A stretch of DNA of 64,000 nucleotides from JAUIAI01 sp049680625. Lineage in GTDB: Bacteria > Pseudomonadota > Gammaproteobacteria > Burkholderiales > Burkholderiaceae_E. Below the pieces are notes generated by a model. The model searched no databases, was not told where the DNA came from, and saw only the letters and a list, made by a program, of their open reading frames with translations. The stretch lies in NCBI GenBank assembly GCA_049680625.1, contig JBAUID010000190.1:1-64000 (forward strand), in the 5' to 3' direction. A program made the position numbers and the translations under genes. This document shows positions 51,925 through 61,368 of the stretch, one piece after another. The stretch's first letter is position 1; each line of letters opens with the position of its first letter.

Positions 51925-52926
51925 TTATTGCGCTGATAGCGGATTACGACCGTAAGTTGCCTGATAGCGACTGCCAATCTCGGCTTTGTCGACCTGATGG
52001 TTCTGCGGGCCTTGTTGCTCAATCTTCACGGCGCCCATTACGCTGCCCAGTTGCACGCTGTCCAGCCAGCTCCATCCGTTAGCAAGGCCGTGCAGTAAGC
52101 CGCCGCGAAAGGCATCGCCGCAGCCGGTCGGGTCCAGGGCTTTCGAAATTGCTGCCGGCGAGATTACAGTCTTTTCACCGTCAAGGTACAGATGTGATCC
52201 TTCGCCACCCCGGGTGATGATAAGTGCTTCTACCTTCCGGCTGATCTCTTGTTCGGTCCAGCCGGTACGGTCAACCAGCAGCTGGCCTTCGTAGTCGTTC
52301 ACGGTCACTGCCGTCGCCTGATTGATCAGCAGTTGCAGCTCAGGGCCATCAAACATTGGCAAACCCTGACCAGGGTCAAAAATAAAGGGTATATCGGCTT
52401 GCGCAAACTCGTTTGCGTGCTGGAGCATGGCTTCTTTGCCATTCGGGCCGACTATGCCGATGTTTCTCGTTGCGGTACCGACTTTTGCCGCGGCTGCTGC
52501 TGAAACCTGGTGGGCCTGTGCCATCGCTCCGGGATGAAAAGCAATAATCTGATTGTCGTCGAGGTCGGTAGTAATAAACGCCTGGGCTGTAAACGCGTCA
52601 TCGATCGTCTTGATTGCGCTGGTGTCAATATTGTGCGAGGCAAGTCGCTCAAGGTAAGCGGCAGCGTCATGTCCCACGGTGGCCAGTACGGTTGCCTGGC
52701 TGCCCAGCCCGGTCAGGTTATATGCAATGTTCGCGGCGCATCCTCCAAATTCTTTTTTGAGCTGGGGGGTCAGGAATGCGACGTTCAGCATATGAACTTT
52801 TTCGGGCAGGATCTGGTCTTTGAAATGCCCTTCGAAGACCATGATCGTGTCAAAAGCTACCGAGCCGCTGACCAGCACGCGGGCCAGTTGATTGTTGTTT
52901 GTAATAAATGAAGCAGATTTGGTCAC
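51925..52926 (-). CDS. PfkB-family carbohydrate kinase (adenosine kinase-like)
   Basis: 333 residues. Ribokinase-fold features: VSGSVAFDTIMVFEG at the start, FGGCAANIAYNLTGLGSQ, TVNDYEG, and the catalytic GCGDAFRGGLLHG (anion-hole G-x-G-D) followed by an ALD-type ATP site. FGGCAANIA and the long N-terminus favour the adenosine/sugar kinase group of betaproteobacteria. It probably phosphorylates a nucleoside or sugar with ATP. Encoded on the minus strand just after the DUF3426 gene, a typical Burkholderiales neighbour set. Confidence 0.88.
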   Translation of the reverse strand: MTKSASFITNNNQLARVLVSGSVAFDTIMVFEGHFKDQILPEKVHMLNVAFLTPQLKKEFGGCAANIAYNLTGLGSQATVLATVGHDAAAYLERLASHNIDTSAIKTIDDAFTAQAFITTDLDDNQIIAFHPGAMAQAHQVSAAAAAKVGTATRNIGIVGPNGKEAMLQHANEFAQADIPFIFDPGQGLPMFDGPELQLLINQATAVTVNDYEGQLLVDRTGWTEQEISRKVEALIITRGGEGSHLYLDGEKTVISPAAISKALDPTGCGDAFRGGLLHGLANGWSWLDSVQLGSVMGAVKIEQQGPQNHQVDKAEIGSRYQATYGRNPLSAQ

Positions 52927-53071
52927 GGGGACTCCAAAGATCGGGTGGCCGGGTGGTGATTGACTGATACCGGATCACCGGACAATCAGCATGTGAGTGG
53001 GGCAGTGTCGCTGCTGTGTCGTCTGTGGCAGCAGTGCCGAAACCAGCGCTGCAAGGCACCGAGTGCAAAGT

Positions 53072-54640
53072 TCACGGGTAAAACAGGACTGCCGTATAGC
53101 CATGCATCGGAACAATGCCTTTGGCCTGCAGCTTTAAGCGCACCGCTTTTTCCGAAAGCGCCGGCATTCCTTTGATCGCCAGGGTGGGGTCGCTCAGGTA
53201 GTCACCGGGCATTAAGGCCTTGCGGACAAGAATATTGGCGCCGGTGCGATCAGTAAGGGTTAATTCAATCGCCGGCCAGCGTAAGTTGATGTTCTCATGA
53301 TTGCGGATCAGCAGATTCAACACGTAGGCTGCTTTGCCGTCACGGGCGGGTGCGTTGGCCAGATCGTGGGATTCAATGCGAATAGCTTCGGGTTTGAGCG
53401 GCAACTCGACACTAAGGCCCAGCGGATTGCTGATGCTTTCCAATATCGGTTTGGCTGCCGGAAACAAGGCTGCCAAGCTATCGCGGGCACCAAGAGCTAA
53501 TTGGAAAGTCAGCAGGAAAGCCAGTGCAGCGGCGGTTATCCAGACACTACGTGGCGGCAGGTCGAAGTCGAAAACGGGGCGGGAGGTCTGGCCGAAGAAA
53601 TCGATCGCATCTTCTTCATCGTCATCGGCAATTGCTCTGTCAGCTGCGTCAGTAACGTCATCCAGCCAGTGTGCCGGTTCAGATGGTTCGTCACCCGATA
53701 AGTTGGGTAGATGCCCCGTAGCATGACCGGGTTTTCGGTTTTGGGTGGACACGGAAGTGGCTTCATGGCGAGGCGTTGACGTTCTCGTGCCTGGTGAAGT
53801 GGGGTTATCGCCAGGTCGGGACGGCAATGATTTTTTGACCAGATCTTCATCGACTTCAGGCCAGCTGGTAGTGGTTTGCCATGCCTGTGGCAGGTTTGCC
53901 TGCAATGTGTCTTCGAACGGCTCGGTATCAGGGGCAGGATCGGGGTTACGAGTCCTGGTAGTTTCAGCAGGGCTGGTCGGTTGTGCGACGGTGTCGACTG
54001 AGTCAACCGGGGTGTCGACCGTGGTGTCAGCAACCGTGTCGTCAAAATCGGTTGCGTCCGAATCTTGTGTATCGTAATTATCATCAGGCGCAGCTACGCC
54101 GACCGTGGTCGCCTTGTTGCGTCGCCGCCGGTTTTTCCGTCGGTTCGCACGTCGCGACTTGCGCGAACGACTACTGTCTGCAGTATTGGCTTCATCAGGT
54201 GTATCACTCGCCGCCACCGGCGCTACTGTACTTGCTATGCCTGGCTCGCTGCCGGATGCCTGAACCTCGATTGGCGACTTGATTGGCGATCCGGAATGTC
54301 GGGGGTGCCGGGAATGCGACTCTGACTCTGACTCTGGGGTGTCGGTTTGTCCGGCCCCGGCTTGTCTGACTGTCGTGTCTGGCGCGAACTGTGTTTCGGG
54401 CAGGAAGAAGGCAGTGTTAAGGTCTTCAGCCACTGTTTCCGGTGCCACCACGCTGGCTTGTGCCGGTCGCGATTTTTTCGCCCGTTTGCCGCGCGACTCA
54501 CTGACGTAACGCAGGTATTGAATACCGGAAAATACGTGTTGGCACTTGCCACACCGGACAAGGCCTTTGCGTAGTTTTAGCTGGTCCGGATTGACCTTGA
54601 AGCTGGTTTTACAAGTTGGACAGGTTGTTGCCAGGGCCAT
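53072..54640 (-). CDS. Zinc-ribbon (MJ0042-type) and DUF3426 membrane protein
   Basis: 522 residues. The N-terminal zinc ribbon has C7, C10, C30 and C33 (CPTCKTSF; CGKCQHVF). Residues about 45-330 are a long, low-complexity, polar and mostly disordered region rich in Thr, Asp, Pro and Ser. One membrane helix (VWITAAALAFLLTFQLALGA) then the C-terminal DUF3426 domain (INLRWPAIELTLTDRTGANI; RKALMPGDYLSDP). Function is unknown; it lies between prmA and the PfkB gene. The disordered middle is unusually long. Confidence 0.9.
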   Translation of the reverse strand: MALATTCPTCKTSFKVNPDQLKLRKGLVRCGKCQHVFSGIQYLRYVSESRGKRAKKSRPAQASVVAPETVAEDLNTAFFLPETQFAPDTTVRQAGAGQTDTPESESESHSRHPRHSGSPIKSPIEVQASGSEPGIASTVAPVAASDTPDEANTADSSRSRKSRRANRRKNRRRRNKATTVGVAAPDDNYDTQDSDATDFDDTVADTTVDTPVDSVDTVAQPTSPAETTRTRNPDPAPDTEPFEDTLQANLPQAWQTTTSWPEVDEDLVKKSLPSRPGDNPTSPGTRTSTPRHEATSVSTQNRKPGHATGHLPNLSGDEPSEPAHWLDDVTDAADRAIADDDEEDAIDFFGQTSRPVFDFDLPPRSVWITAAALAFLLTFQLALGARDSLAALFPAAKPILESISNPLGLSVELPLKPEAIRIESHDLANAPARDGKAAYVLNLLIRNHENINLRWPAIELTLTDRTGANILVRKALMPGDYLSDPTLAIKGMPALSEKAVRLKLQAKGIVPMHGYTAVLFYP

Positions 54641-54706
54641 CGGGAAGGTCTACTCGCGTCTCGGAGGGCATGCGGTTAACTGTTAAGGGTAACATCAGAA
54701 CGGACC

Positions 54707-55648
54707 TCAGCCGTTGCCCGCAGCCTTGCCCGCCAGGCAGGTCCAGCCATGCTCACTGCGCCATGGCAGCAACGAAATGCGCGGATAGGCCAACGCAACC
54801 TCGTCAGCCTGGCTGTCGAGCAGGCCGGCAAGGATTAGCTGCCCGCCGGGTAGGACGAGGCTTTGTAGTAATGGTGCCAGTACTTTAAGCGGACCGGCCA
54901 GGATGTTGGCCACAACCACCGGCGCCGGGTCTGGCATGGCGACCCGGGTCGACCGGGTTTCAATCGTCACCTGGTTAATGTCGGCATTGTCGCGGGTGCT
55001 GGTCAGCGCTTGCTCATCAATATCTATGGCAATCACACGGCTGGCCCCAAGTTTGGCTGCGGCGATTGCCAGCAGGCCTGAACCACAGCCGTAGTCAATC
55101 ACTGTCTGGCCCACTGGCGGGTGGGCGTCGAGCCATTGCAGGCACATCCGGGTGGTCGGATGACTGCCGGTGCCAAAGGCAAGACCGGGGTCAAGAACGA
55201 TGCTGATCCGGCGGTCGGTGACCGGGGCGTCAACATGCCAGGAGGGTGTAATCCACAGTTGATCACCAACCGGCATTGGGTCGAACTGTGCCTGGGTTGT
55301 TCGGACCCAGTCCTGGTGAATCAACTCGCTAATAGTCACCTGCTCGGGTATCGGCACGCCGGTTTCGGCGCTGGCCTGGGCCAGCAAGTCGCGGGCTTGC
55401 TCTGCCGTCGGGGCGAGAAGTGTCAGGCGTGACTCACGCCAGCCACGAAACGCGTCTTCGCTACCAGGTTCTCCAAAAATAGCTTCTTCTTCTTCGGTGT
55501 CGGCATTGGCATCGCCAACTTGCACGCTTGGTGCACCGAGTTCGATCAAAGCATCGCTGAGTTGATCGGCTTGCTCACGGCTGCAGTTGAAAGACAGCTG
55601 CGACCAATTGGGTTCGCTATTGCTGACTTGCGCCGGCGTTTTGCTCAC
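54707..55648 (-). CDS. prmA: Ribosomal protein L11 methyltransferase
   Basis: 313 residues. N-terminal substrate domain and a SAM-binding Rossmann domain with LDPGLAFGTGSHPTTRMC and VIDYGCGSGLLAIAAAKLGA (G-x-G-x-G), then VVANILAGPLKVLAPLL (the N-P-P-Y-equivalent region). Methylates several lysines of ribosomal protein L11. Its start overlaps the stop of accC by 4 bp (ATGA), linking it to the acetyl-CoA carboxylase operon, a conserved proteobacterial pair. Confidence 0.96.
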   Translation of the reverse strand: MSKTPAQVSNSEPNWSQLSFNCSREQADQLSDALIELGAPSVQVGDANADTEEEEAIFGEPGSEDAFRGWRESRLTLLAPTAEQARDLLAQASAETGVPIPEQVTISELIHQDWVRTTQAQFDPMPVGDQLWITPSWHVDAPVTDRRISIVLDPGLAFGTGSHPTTRMCLQWLDAHPPVGQTVIDYGCGSGLLAIAAAKLGASRVIAIDIDEQALTSTRDNADINQVTIETRSTRVAMPDPAPVVVANILAGPLKVLAPLLQSLVLPGGQLILAGLLDSQADEVALAYPRISLLPWRSEHGWTCLAGKAAGNG

Positions 55649-57009
55649 CGTTTTACTCGTCCGTCGTTTTGCTTGAGCAGCTCTTCAAGATAATGAATTG
55701 ATGTGCCGCCCGCGACAAAGCCGGGGTCAAACATGAGATCGCGGTGCAGGTCGAGATTTGTTTTAATTCCCTCGACTGCCATCTCAGATAAAGCAATCCT
55801 CATTCGGGCAATGGCCTGCTCCCGGGTTTTTCCGTGGACCAGGACTTTCGCAATCATTGAGTCGTAGTACGGAGGAACGGTGTAGCCGGTGTAGACATGG
55901 CTGTCTACGCGTACGCCAGGGCCGCCCGGAGCATGCCATGCGGTGATTCGCCCTGGCGAGGGTGTGAAGTTGTATGGATCTTCTGCATTGACCCGGCATT
56001 CGATGGCATGGCCGGTAAGAGAGACATCTCGTTGACGCATGCTTAATTTTTCCCCGGATGCAATGCGAATCTGCTCCTGCACAATATCAACGCCGGTGAT
56101 CAGCTCGGTGACTGGATGTTCAACCTGGACCCGGGTATTCATCTCAATAAAGTAGAACTCCCCGTTTTCAAACAAGAACTCAAAAGTGCCGGCACCGCGA
56201 TAGCCGATGCGTTTGCAGGCGTCAGCGCAGCGGTCACCAATTTTCTCGATTAGCTTGCGTGCGATACCCGGGGCAGGCCCTTCCTCGAGAACTTTCTGAT
56301 GACGGCGCTGCATCGAACAATCGCGTTCGCCGAGGTAAACCGCGTTCTTGTGCTCGTCAGCGAGAACCTGGATTTCAATATGGCGAGGATTCTGCAGAAA
56401 TTTTTCCAGATAGACTTCGGGGTTTCCGAAAGCTGACTCCGCTTCAGATCGGGTCATTGAAACGGCATTGATCAGCGCTGCTTCGTTGTGCACTACACGC
56501 ATACCGCGGCCACCGCCACCGCCGGCAGCCTTGATAATGACGGGATAGCCGACATCGCGGGCTGTTCGGATAATTTCTGCCGGGTCGTTCACGGGCAAAG
56601 CGCCGCTTGAGCCGGGTACAACGGGTACTTTGGCGATACGCATCGCTTCTTTGGCCGATACTTTGTCACCCATCAAGCGAATATTTTCTGGTTTGGGCCC
56701 AATAAAGACAAAGCCGCTGCGCTCGACACTTTCAGCGAAGTCGGCGTTTTCGGATAAGAAGCCGTAACCCGGGTGGATAGCGCTGGCGTCACTAACCTCG
56801 GCAGCGCTGATAATGGCCGGCATATTCAGGTAACTGTCCCGCGACAGCGGGGGGCCGATGCAAACCGATTCATCAGCCAATTTCACATACTTGGCTTCAG
56901 TGTCCGCTTGTGAATGGACCACAACCGTTTTGATATTCATTTCGCGGCATGCGCGTTGGATGCGCAGGGCAATTTCGCCACGGTTCGCGATCAGGATTTT
57001 ATCGAACAT
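55645..57009 (-). CDS. accC: Acetyl-CoA carboxylase, biotin carboxylase subunit
   Basis: 454 residues. ATP-grasp enzyme: KILIANRGEIALRIQRACRE at the N-terminus, IHPGYGFLSENADFAE, the glycine loop KAAGGGGGRGMR, RDCSMQRRHQKVLEE, and the catalytic Glu/Arg region with FYFIEMNTRVQVEHPVTE. Carboxylates the biotin of AccB in fatty-acid synthesis. 9 bp after accB, one operon. Confidence 0.97.
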   Translation of the reverse strand: MFDKILIANRGEIALRIQRACREMNIKTVVVHSQADTEAKYVKLADESVCIGPPLSRDSYLNMPAIISAAEVSDASAIHPGYGFLSENADFAESVERSGFVFIGPKPENIRLMGDKVSAKEAMRIAKVPVVPGSSGALPVNDPAEIIRTARDVGYPVIIKAAGGGGGRGMRVVHNEAALINAVSMTRSEAESAFGNPEVYLEKFLQNPRHIEIQVLADEHKNAVYLGERDCSMQRRHQKVLEEGPAPGIARKLIEKIGDRCADACKRIGYRGAGTFEFLFENGEFYFIEMNTRVQVEHPVTELITGVDIVQEQIRIASGEKLSMRQRDVSLTGHAIECRVNAEDPYNFTPSPGRITAWHAPGGPGVRVDSHVYTGYTVPPYYDSMIAKVLVHGKTREQAIARMRIALSEMAVEGIKTNLDLHRDLMFDPGFVAGGTSIHYLEELLKQNDGRVKR

Positions 57010-57018
57010 AAGTCGCGA

Positions 57019-57471
57019 CTATTCGATAACAACAAGTGGTTGCCCGAATTCGACCGGTTCACCATTGTCAATGAGAATCGCGGTAATTGTGCCGCTTCTG
57101 TCGGCCTCAATTTCGTTGAGCAGTTTCATCGCTTCGATAATGCAGACGGTGTCACCTTCGCTAACCCGGTCGCCGACTTCCACAAAAGGCGCAGATTCGG
57201 GGTTGGAAGCCCGATAGAAGGTCCCGACCATTGGGGACTTCACGGTATGACCAGATTTGGCTGGTGACGGTGCCGGCACCTGCGCAGCCGGCGGGTTGGC
57301 GGTCGCGCCAATGGTGGTGACCGGGGGCGTCGGCGTTGCAAAAGTCGCGGCAGCAACCGGTGCCGCGTTTTTGACAATACGAACGCTGCCTTCGCCTTCT
57401 GTAATTTCCAGCTCTGAAATGCCTGAATCAGCAACCAGGTCAATCAGTGTTTTTATTTTTCTCAGATCCAT
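57019..57471 (-). CDS. accB: Acetyl-CoA carboxylase, biotin carboxyl carrier protein
   Basis: 150 residues. An N-terminal domain (KIKTLIDLVADSGISELEI), an Ala/Pro-rich mobile linker, then the biotinyl domain with K116 in IIEAMKLLNEIEAD, the canonical A-M-K biotin site. Partner of AccC; together with carboxyltransferase AccAD (not in the window) it makes malonyl-CoA. Preceded by aroQ on the same strand (23 bp). Confidence 0.97.
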   Translation of the reverse strand: MDLRKIKTLIDLVADSGISELEITEGEGSVRIVKNAAPVAAATFATPTPPVTTIGATANPPAAQVPAPSPAKSGHTVKSPMVGTFYRASNPESAPFVEVGDRVSEGDTVCIIEAMKLLNEIEADRSGTITAILIDNGEPVEFGQPLVVIE

Positions 57472-57494
57472 GGTTTCTCCGTGGGCAGTATTCG

Positions 57495-57962
57495 TCAGTT
57501 GCCGGTCTGGGGCCAGTCATTGTTGGCCAGGTGTTCAATTGCGCGATCCAGGGCGAGCCGGTAGCCGGCCGGGCCGAGCCCAGCCACTGTTCCCATCGCA
57601 ATTGCTGACACAAATGAGTGGTGCCGAAACGCCTCGCGCCGGTAAATGTTGGACAGGTGGACTTCAATGAAGGGAATTTGTACAGCAGCAAGGGCGTCCC
57701 GGATGGCTACGCTGGTATGCGTATAGGCAGCCGGATTGATGATGATGAAGTCTGCTTGCTGCTTTTGCGCGAGTTGGATGTGATCGACCAGCAGACCTTC
57801 GGTGTTGGACTGAAAGCAGTTAACTGTCACCTGCTGCTGATAGCCGTGTTGTTCCAGCGCCGAATTTATCTGGGCGAGGGTGGTTTTTCCATATACATCG
57901 GTTTCCCGGGAGCCCAGTAGGTTCAGGTTCGGTCCGTGAATCACCCAGATACTGTGTTTCAT
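57495..57962 (-). CDS. aroQ: 3-dehydroquinate dehydratase, type II
   Basis: 155 residues. Type II dehydroquinase: IWVIHGPNLNLLGSRETDVYG, the active-site Tyr/Arg loop region, IINPAAYTHTSVAIRDAL, and EVHLSNIYRREAFRHHSFVS. Third step of the shikimate pathway. First gene of aroQ-accB-accC-prmA. Upstream 57963-58192 holds no gene but a 6-bp hairpin GCACGA/TCGTGC at 58078-58094. Confidence 0.97.
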   Translation of the reverse strand: MKHSIWVIHGPNLNLLGSRETDVYGKTTLAQINSALEQHGYQQQVTVNCFQSNTEGLLVDHIQLAQKQQADFIIINPAAYTHTSVAIRDALAAVQIPFIEVHLSNIYRREAFRHHSFVSAIAMGTVAGLGPAGYRLALDRAIEHLANNDWPQTGN

Positions 57963-58192
57963 TATGAATTGTTCTTAAAGTTTTTCAAAATCACCTAAAT
58001 GCTGACAACTCGCGCTTAATTGTCTGGTGTTGATTCGAAATGCATAAGCGTCAGAATCGACAGATAAGCTGCATGCGGCACGATTATCTCGTGCAATCGA
58101 GTGATTTTGCGCGCAGTTATTGAATTTTGGCGGCTGATTCGCCCGCTGTCCAGTTATTTATCGGCAATAGCGATAAAAATCGATTTGTTGCT

Positions 58193-58732
58193 TTACTCGA
58201 GGGCAGCTGTGCGCAGAATGACACGCCGAAGGCGTTCAATATCAACCCGTCCAATAGTCCGGTCAGCAATTTTACCGTTACGGTCTACAACAACGGTATA
58301 TGGCAGGCCACCCTCGGTGTTGCCAAATTTTTTGCCCATTTCGATTCCCGCGGCACCCAGTACCAGCAACGGATACAACACTTTGACTTTGGTTTGTGAG
58401 AACTCCAGGACGTTTTCAGCGTTGTCGATGCCCAGGCCGAGAAACTGCACCCCGTGCTCGGTCAATTCGGTTTGCAATCGGGACAAGTCGGGCATTTCTT
58501 CAATACAGGGCGCACACCAGGTAGCCCAGAAATTCACCACAATGACCTGGCCTCGGTAGGCGCTCAGATCGGTCAGATTGCCCGAAGCGTCAGGATATTT
58601 TTGCTGCAACAATATTTCTATTGGCGACGGGGCTGCGACTGGCTCAGTGTTATTTGACCAAACGGAATACCCGAGCCCGCCGGCGGCAGCCAGGAAGGCG
58701 ACCAGCAGGGTAACAATGCCGGTCCGGCTCAT
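58193..58732 (-). CDS. TlpA/ResA-like periplasmic thioredoxin-family protein
   Basis: 179 residues. An N-terminal membrane anchor or signal (IVTLLVAFLAAAGGLGYSVW), then a thioredoxin-fold domain with redox pair C73 and C76 in WATWCAPCIEEMP, and a conserved cis-Pro strand (GLPYTVVVDRNG). Acts in the periplasm as a thiol-disulfide reductase, for example in cytochrome c maturation. Coupled by a 4-bp overlap with the preceding unknown gene. Confidence 0.9.
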   Translation of the reverse strand: MSRTGIVTLLVAFLAAAGGLGYSVWSNNTEPVAAPSPIEILLQQKYPDASGNLTDLSAYRGQVIVVNFWATWCAPCIEEMPDLSRLQTELTEHGVQFLGLGIDNAENVLEFSQTKVKVLYPLLVLGAAGIEMGKKFGNTEGGLPYTVVVDRNGKIADRTIGRVDIERLRRVILRTAALE

Positions 58733-59349
58733 GCGGGGTCAGCCGCGATCAGTTTTAGCAAGGCATTACGATTTCCCCGCTCCGGCTGTCCGGCACTGTT
58801 TTGCCGATTCGAGCGAAATTCCCTGGCTTCGTACGCGGACAGGATCACGGGTTCTTCCAGCCAATAAAAAGTCATTGCTTCAGCTTCTCCGGTACCTTTT
58901 AAGTGGGGAACAGTAACAGCATCAAATCGTACGCCACGGTTGAGCAGTTCGATGGCCATTTCTTTGGCATTGTCGTTGAATGACTGCAGGTGGATCGGGG
59001 CATGCTCGGTGACAATTCCTTTCCAGACAGCGCCAGTCAGGTGCAGATTAAATGGCTCCAGGAGTGTCATCAGCTCAAGCGCGGCGCGCCGGCGCCGGCT
59101 CACCCGGTCTTCGTGGCCCTCGTCAAACAAACTGAGGTGCTCACGCAGGGCCGTATCAACCAGATCGTTATCCGGCATGGTATTGCGGGGCGCATGGTGG
59201 CTGCCAAGGACTTGCTGCTGGGCCTTGCGCTTGGCGCTGGCATAGTCCAGTCCGCTATCAGCGATCAAGGTGGCGGCAAGGGCGGCAATTTCTTCGCGCA
59301 GGCCAGGTTCTTCGGAGGGCGGTTGCATGGTTTGCTCAGGTAAACTCAA
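58729..59349 (-). CDS. Conserved protein of unknown function next to mpl
   Basis: 206 residues. I recognise no named domain. The N-terminal half is helical and charged (EEIAALAATLIADSGLDYAS; SAKRKAQQQV). The middle has the pattern LTGAVWKGIVTEHAPIHLQS and NDNAKEMAIELLNRGVRFDA, which has the feel of a small nucleotidyltransferase-like or regulatory alpha/beta fold but no catalytic motif I can name. Overlaps the tlpA-like gene by 4 bp and is divergent from mpl. I recall similar open frames at this position in betaproteobacteria. Confidence 0.8.
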   Translation of the reverse strand: MSLPEQTMQPPSEEPGLREEIAALAATLIADSGLDYASAKRKAQQQVLGSHHAPRNTMPDNDLVDTALREHLSLFDEGHEDRVSRRRRAALELMTLLEPFNLHLTGAVWKGIVTEHAPIHLQSFNDNAKEMAIELLNRGVRFDAVTVPHLKGTGEAEAMTFYWLEEPVILSAYEAREFRSNRQNSAGQPERGNRNALLKLIAADPA

Positions 59350-59399
59350 CCTGATTCTAACCAGTCGTGCCTAATCGTTCACCGATAGGCCTAATTACT

Positions 59400-60767
59400 G
59401 TGCCTTCCATCCACATCCTCGGCATTTGCGGCACCTTCATGGGCGGCATTGCAGCGATTGCCCGTGAAGCGGGATACACCGTCACTGGTTGTGACCAGGG
59501 TGTATACCCGCCAATGAGCATCCAGCTTGAAGCACTCGGTATTGAGCTGATTTCGGGTTTTAGTGCAGACCAGTTGGCAATTGGTCCGGATCTATGGGTC
59601 ATTGGCAACGTGGTTTCCCGGGGCAACCCGCTGATGGAAGCCATTATTAACTCCGGCCAGCGATATACATCCGGGCCACAGTGGTTGTATGAACACGCGC
59701 TGGTTGGGCGCGAGGTCATTGCCGTGGCTGGCACTCATGGCAAAACAACCACGACCGCGATGTTGCGCCATATCCTGACCACCAACAACATAGCAGCGGG
59801 ATGGTTGATTGGTGGCGTACCGGGGGATAATTCACCCTCGGCAGGCTTGGGTAAGGCCGCGCCGTTTGTGATCGAAGCTGACGAATACGACACCGCCTTC
59901 TTTGATAAGCGCTCCAAGTTTGTTCACTACCGGCCGCGCATTGCCATTTTGAACAACCTTGAGTTTGATCATGCCGATATTTTTGCCGACCTGGCCAGTA
60001 TCCAGACGCAGTTCCATCATTTGGTGCGTACGGTCGCGGCAGACGGCTGCATTATCCGCCCACACGAGTGTCCGGCTCTGGACGAAGTGATACAGCGCGG
60101 CGCATGGACTCCGGTGCAAAGCTTTGGGCCAGGTGGTGACTGGACACTGGCAGGACTGCAGGAAAATGACGCTAGCAGCGAATTTGATGTGAACTACCAG
60201 GGACGGTTGGTCGGGCAATGCTCCCTGGGCATGGCCGGTGCACATAACCGTCTCAATGCGCTGGCTGCGATTGCAGCGTCGGTTGCCGCCGGGGTGGAAC
60301 CGGCTGATGCGGTTGCGTCGATGCGGTCCTTTGTTGGGGTACACCGTCGGCTCGAAATTCGAGGTGTTGCCGCGGGGGTCACCATCATTGACGACTTCGC
60401 CCACCATCCGACCGCTATTGCATTGACAATAGATGGTTTGCGCGAACGTATGGGGCACAATGGGCGGATTCTTGCCGTCCTCGAGCCGCGTTCAAACACG
60501 ATGCGTTCCGGGGTGATGAATACCCGCCTTGCAGACAGCGTGGCCAAAGCCGATCGCATCTATTGTTATTCCGGCGGGGTGGACTGGGACGTCGACGACG
60601 TATTTGCCCCGCTTGCGGACCGATTCACCGGCTGTACGCGAGTTGCCGATCTGGTGGCGGCGATTGTGAACGACACCCAGCCGGGTGATGCGGTACTGGT
60701 CATGAGCAACGGCGGTTTTGACGGTATCCACGAGCAATTGTTATCGGCGCTGCAAGCCCAATGCTGA
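59400..60767 (+). CDS. mpl: UDP-N-acetylmuramate:L-alanyl-gamma-D-glutamyl-meso-diaminopimelate ligase
   Basis: 455 residues from the GTG at 59400, which gives the family start PSIHILGICGTFMGGIAAIA; another GTG at 59367 would add 11 residues and has no ribosome-binding site. Mur-ligase features: GTHGKTTTTAMLRHIL (P-loop), FVIEADEYDTAFFDKRSKF, LNNLEFDHADIF, and DDFAHHPTAIALTIDGLRE in the C-terminal domain. It recycles murein tripeptide into UDP-MurNAc-tripeptide, which pairs functionally with ampD and the lytic transglycosylase in this window. Followed by the esterase gene with a 7-bp overlap. Confidence 0.96.
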   Translation: MPSIHILGICGTFMGGIAAIAREAGYTVTGCDQGVYPPMSIQLEALGIELISGFSADQLAIGPDLWVIGNVVSRGNPLMEAIINSGQRYTSGPQWLYEHALVGREVIAVAGTHGKTTTTAMLRHILTTNNIAAGWLIGGVPGDNSPSAGLGKAAPFVIEADEYDTAFFDKRSKFVHYRPRIAILNNLEFDHADIFADLASIQTQFHHLVRTVAADGCIIRPHECPALDEVIQRGAWTPVQSFGPGGDWTLAGLQENDASSEFDVNYQGRLVGQCSLGMAGAHNRLNALAAIAASVAAGVEPADAVASMRSFVGVHRRLEIRGVAAGVTIIDDFAHHPTAIALTIDGLRERMGHNGRILAVLEPRSNTMRSGVMNTRLADSVAKADRIYCYSGGVDWDVDDVFAPLADRFTGCTRVADLVAAIVNDTQPGDAVLVMSNGGFDGIHEQLLSALQAQC

Positions 60768-61360
60768 TTTACCTGCACGGCTTTCGATCATCGCCGGCAT
60801 CATTCAAGGCGCGTTTATTGCACGAGTATTTTTGTAGTCGTGGCCTGGAATCACAATTTGCCTGCCCGCAACTTCCGGTTTCCCCGCGGGCGGCAATCGA
60901 ACAAATCTCGGCCCAGTTTCAGCTCGGCAAACAAGATACCCTGGTCGGCAGTTCACTGGGCGGGTTCTACGCAACCTGGCTGGCAGAACTGACCGGGTGC
61001 CGCGCTGTGCTGGTCAACCCGGCGATTTTTCCGGCCCGCGATCTGCGCTCTTATGTGGGACCACTGCGAACCTACCATGATGATCAACCCATGGAATTGT
61101 TAGCTGAGCATATCGACGAGCTCAACGCCCTCGTGGCACCGCCGGTGACGCTAACCGAACGTTACTTCCTGATCGCGGCCAAAGGGGACGAATTAATCGA
61201 CTGGCGCGATATGGTCGCCCGCTACCCGGGGGTTCGTACCGTATTGCGCGAGGCCAGCGATCACGGATTATCCGAGTTTGCCGAGCACGTGGATGAGGTA
61301 GTGGAATTTGCCGGTTTTAACCTCTCACATTACGGGGCCAGCAGTGCCCGCAACGTATAA
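60761..61360 (+). CDS. YqiA/YcfP-type alpha/beta-hydrolase (esterase)
   Basis: 199 residues. LIYLHGFRSSPASFKARLL at the start, nucleophile S65 in GSSLGGFYATWLAE, an Asp in AAKGDELIDWRDM and the C-terminal His (ASDHGLSEF) complete the triad. YqiA-type esterase hydrolysing short acyl esters; the physiological substrate is unknown. The ATG overlaps the mpl stop codon. In betaproteobacteria this gene commonly lies between mpl and the RNB exonuclease, as here. Confidence 0.9.
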   Translation: MLIYLHGFRSSPASFKARLLHEYFCSRGLESQFACPQLPVSPRAAIEQISAQFQLGKQDTLVGSSLGGFYATWLAELTGCRAVLVNPAIFPARDLRSYVGPLRTYHDDQPMELLAEHIDELNALVAPPVTLTERYFLIAAKGDELIDWRDMVARYPGVRTVLREASDHGLSEFAEHVDEVVEFAGFNLSHYGASSARNV

Positions 61361-61368
61361 TTCGATTT

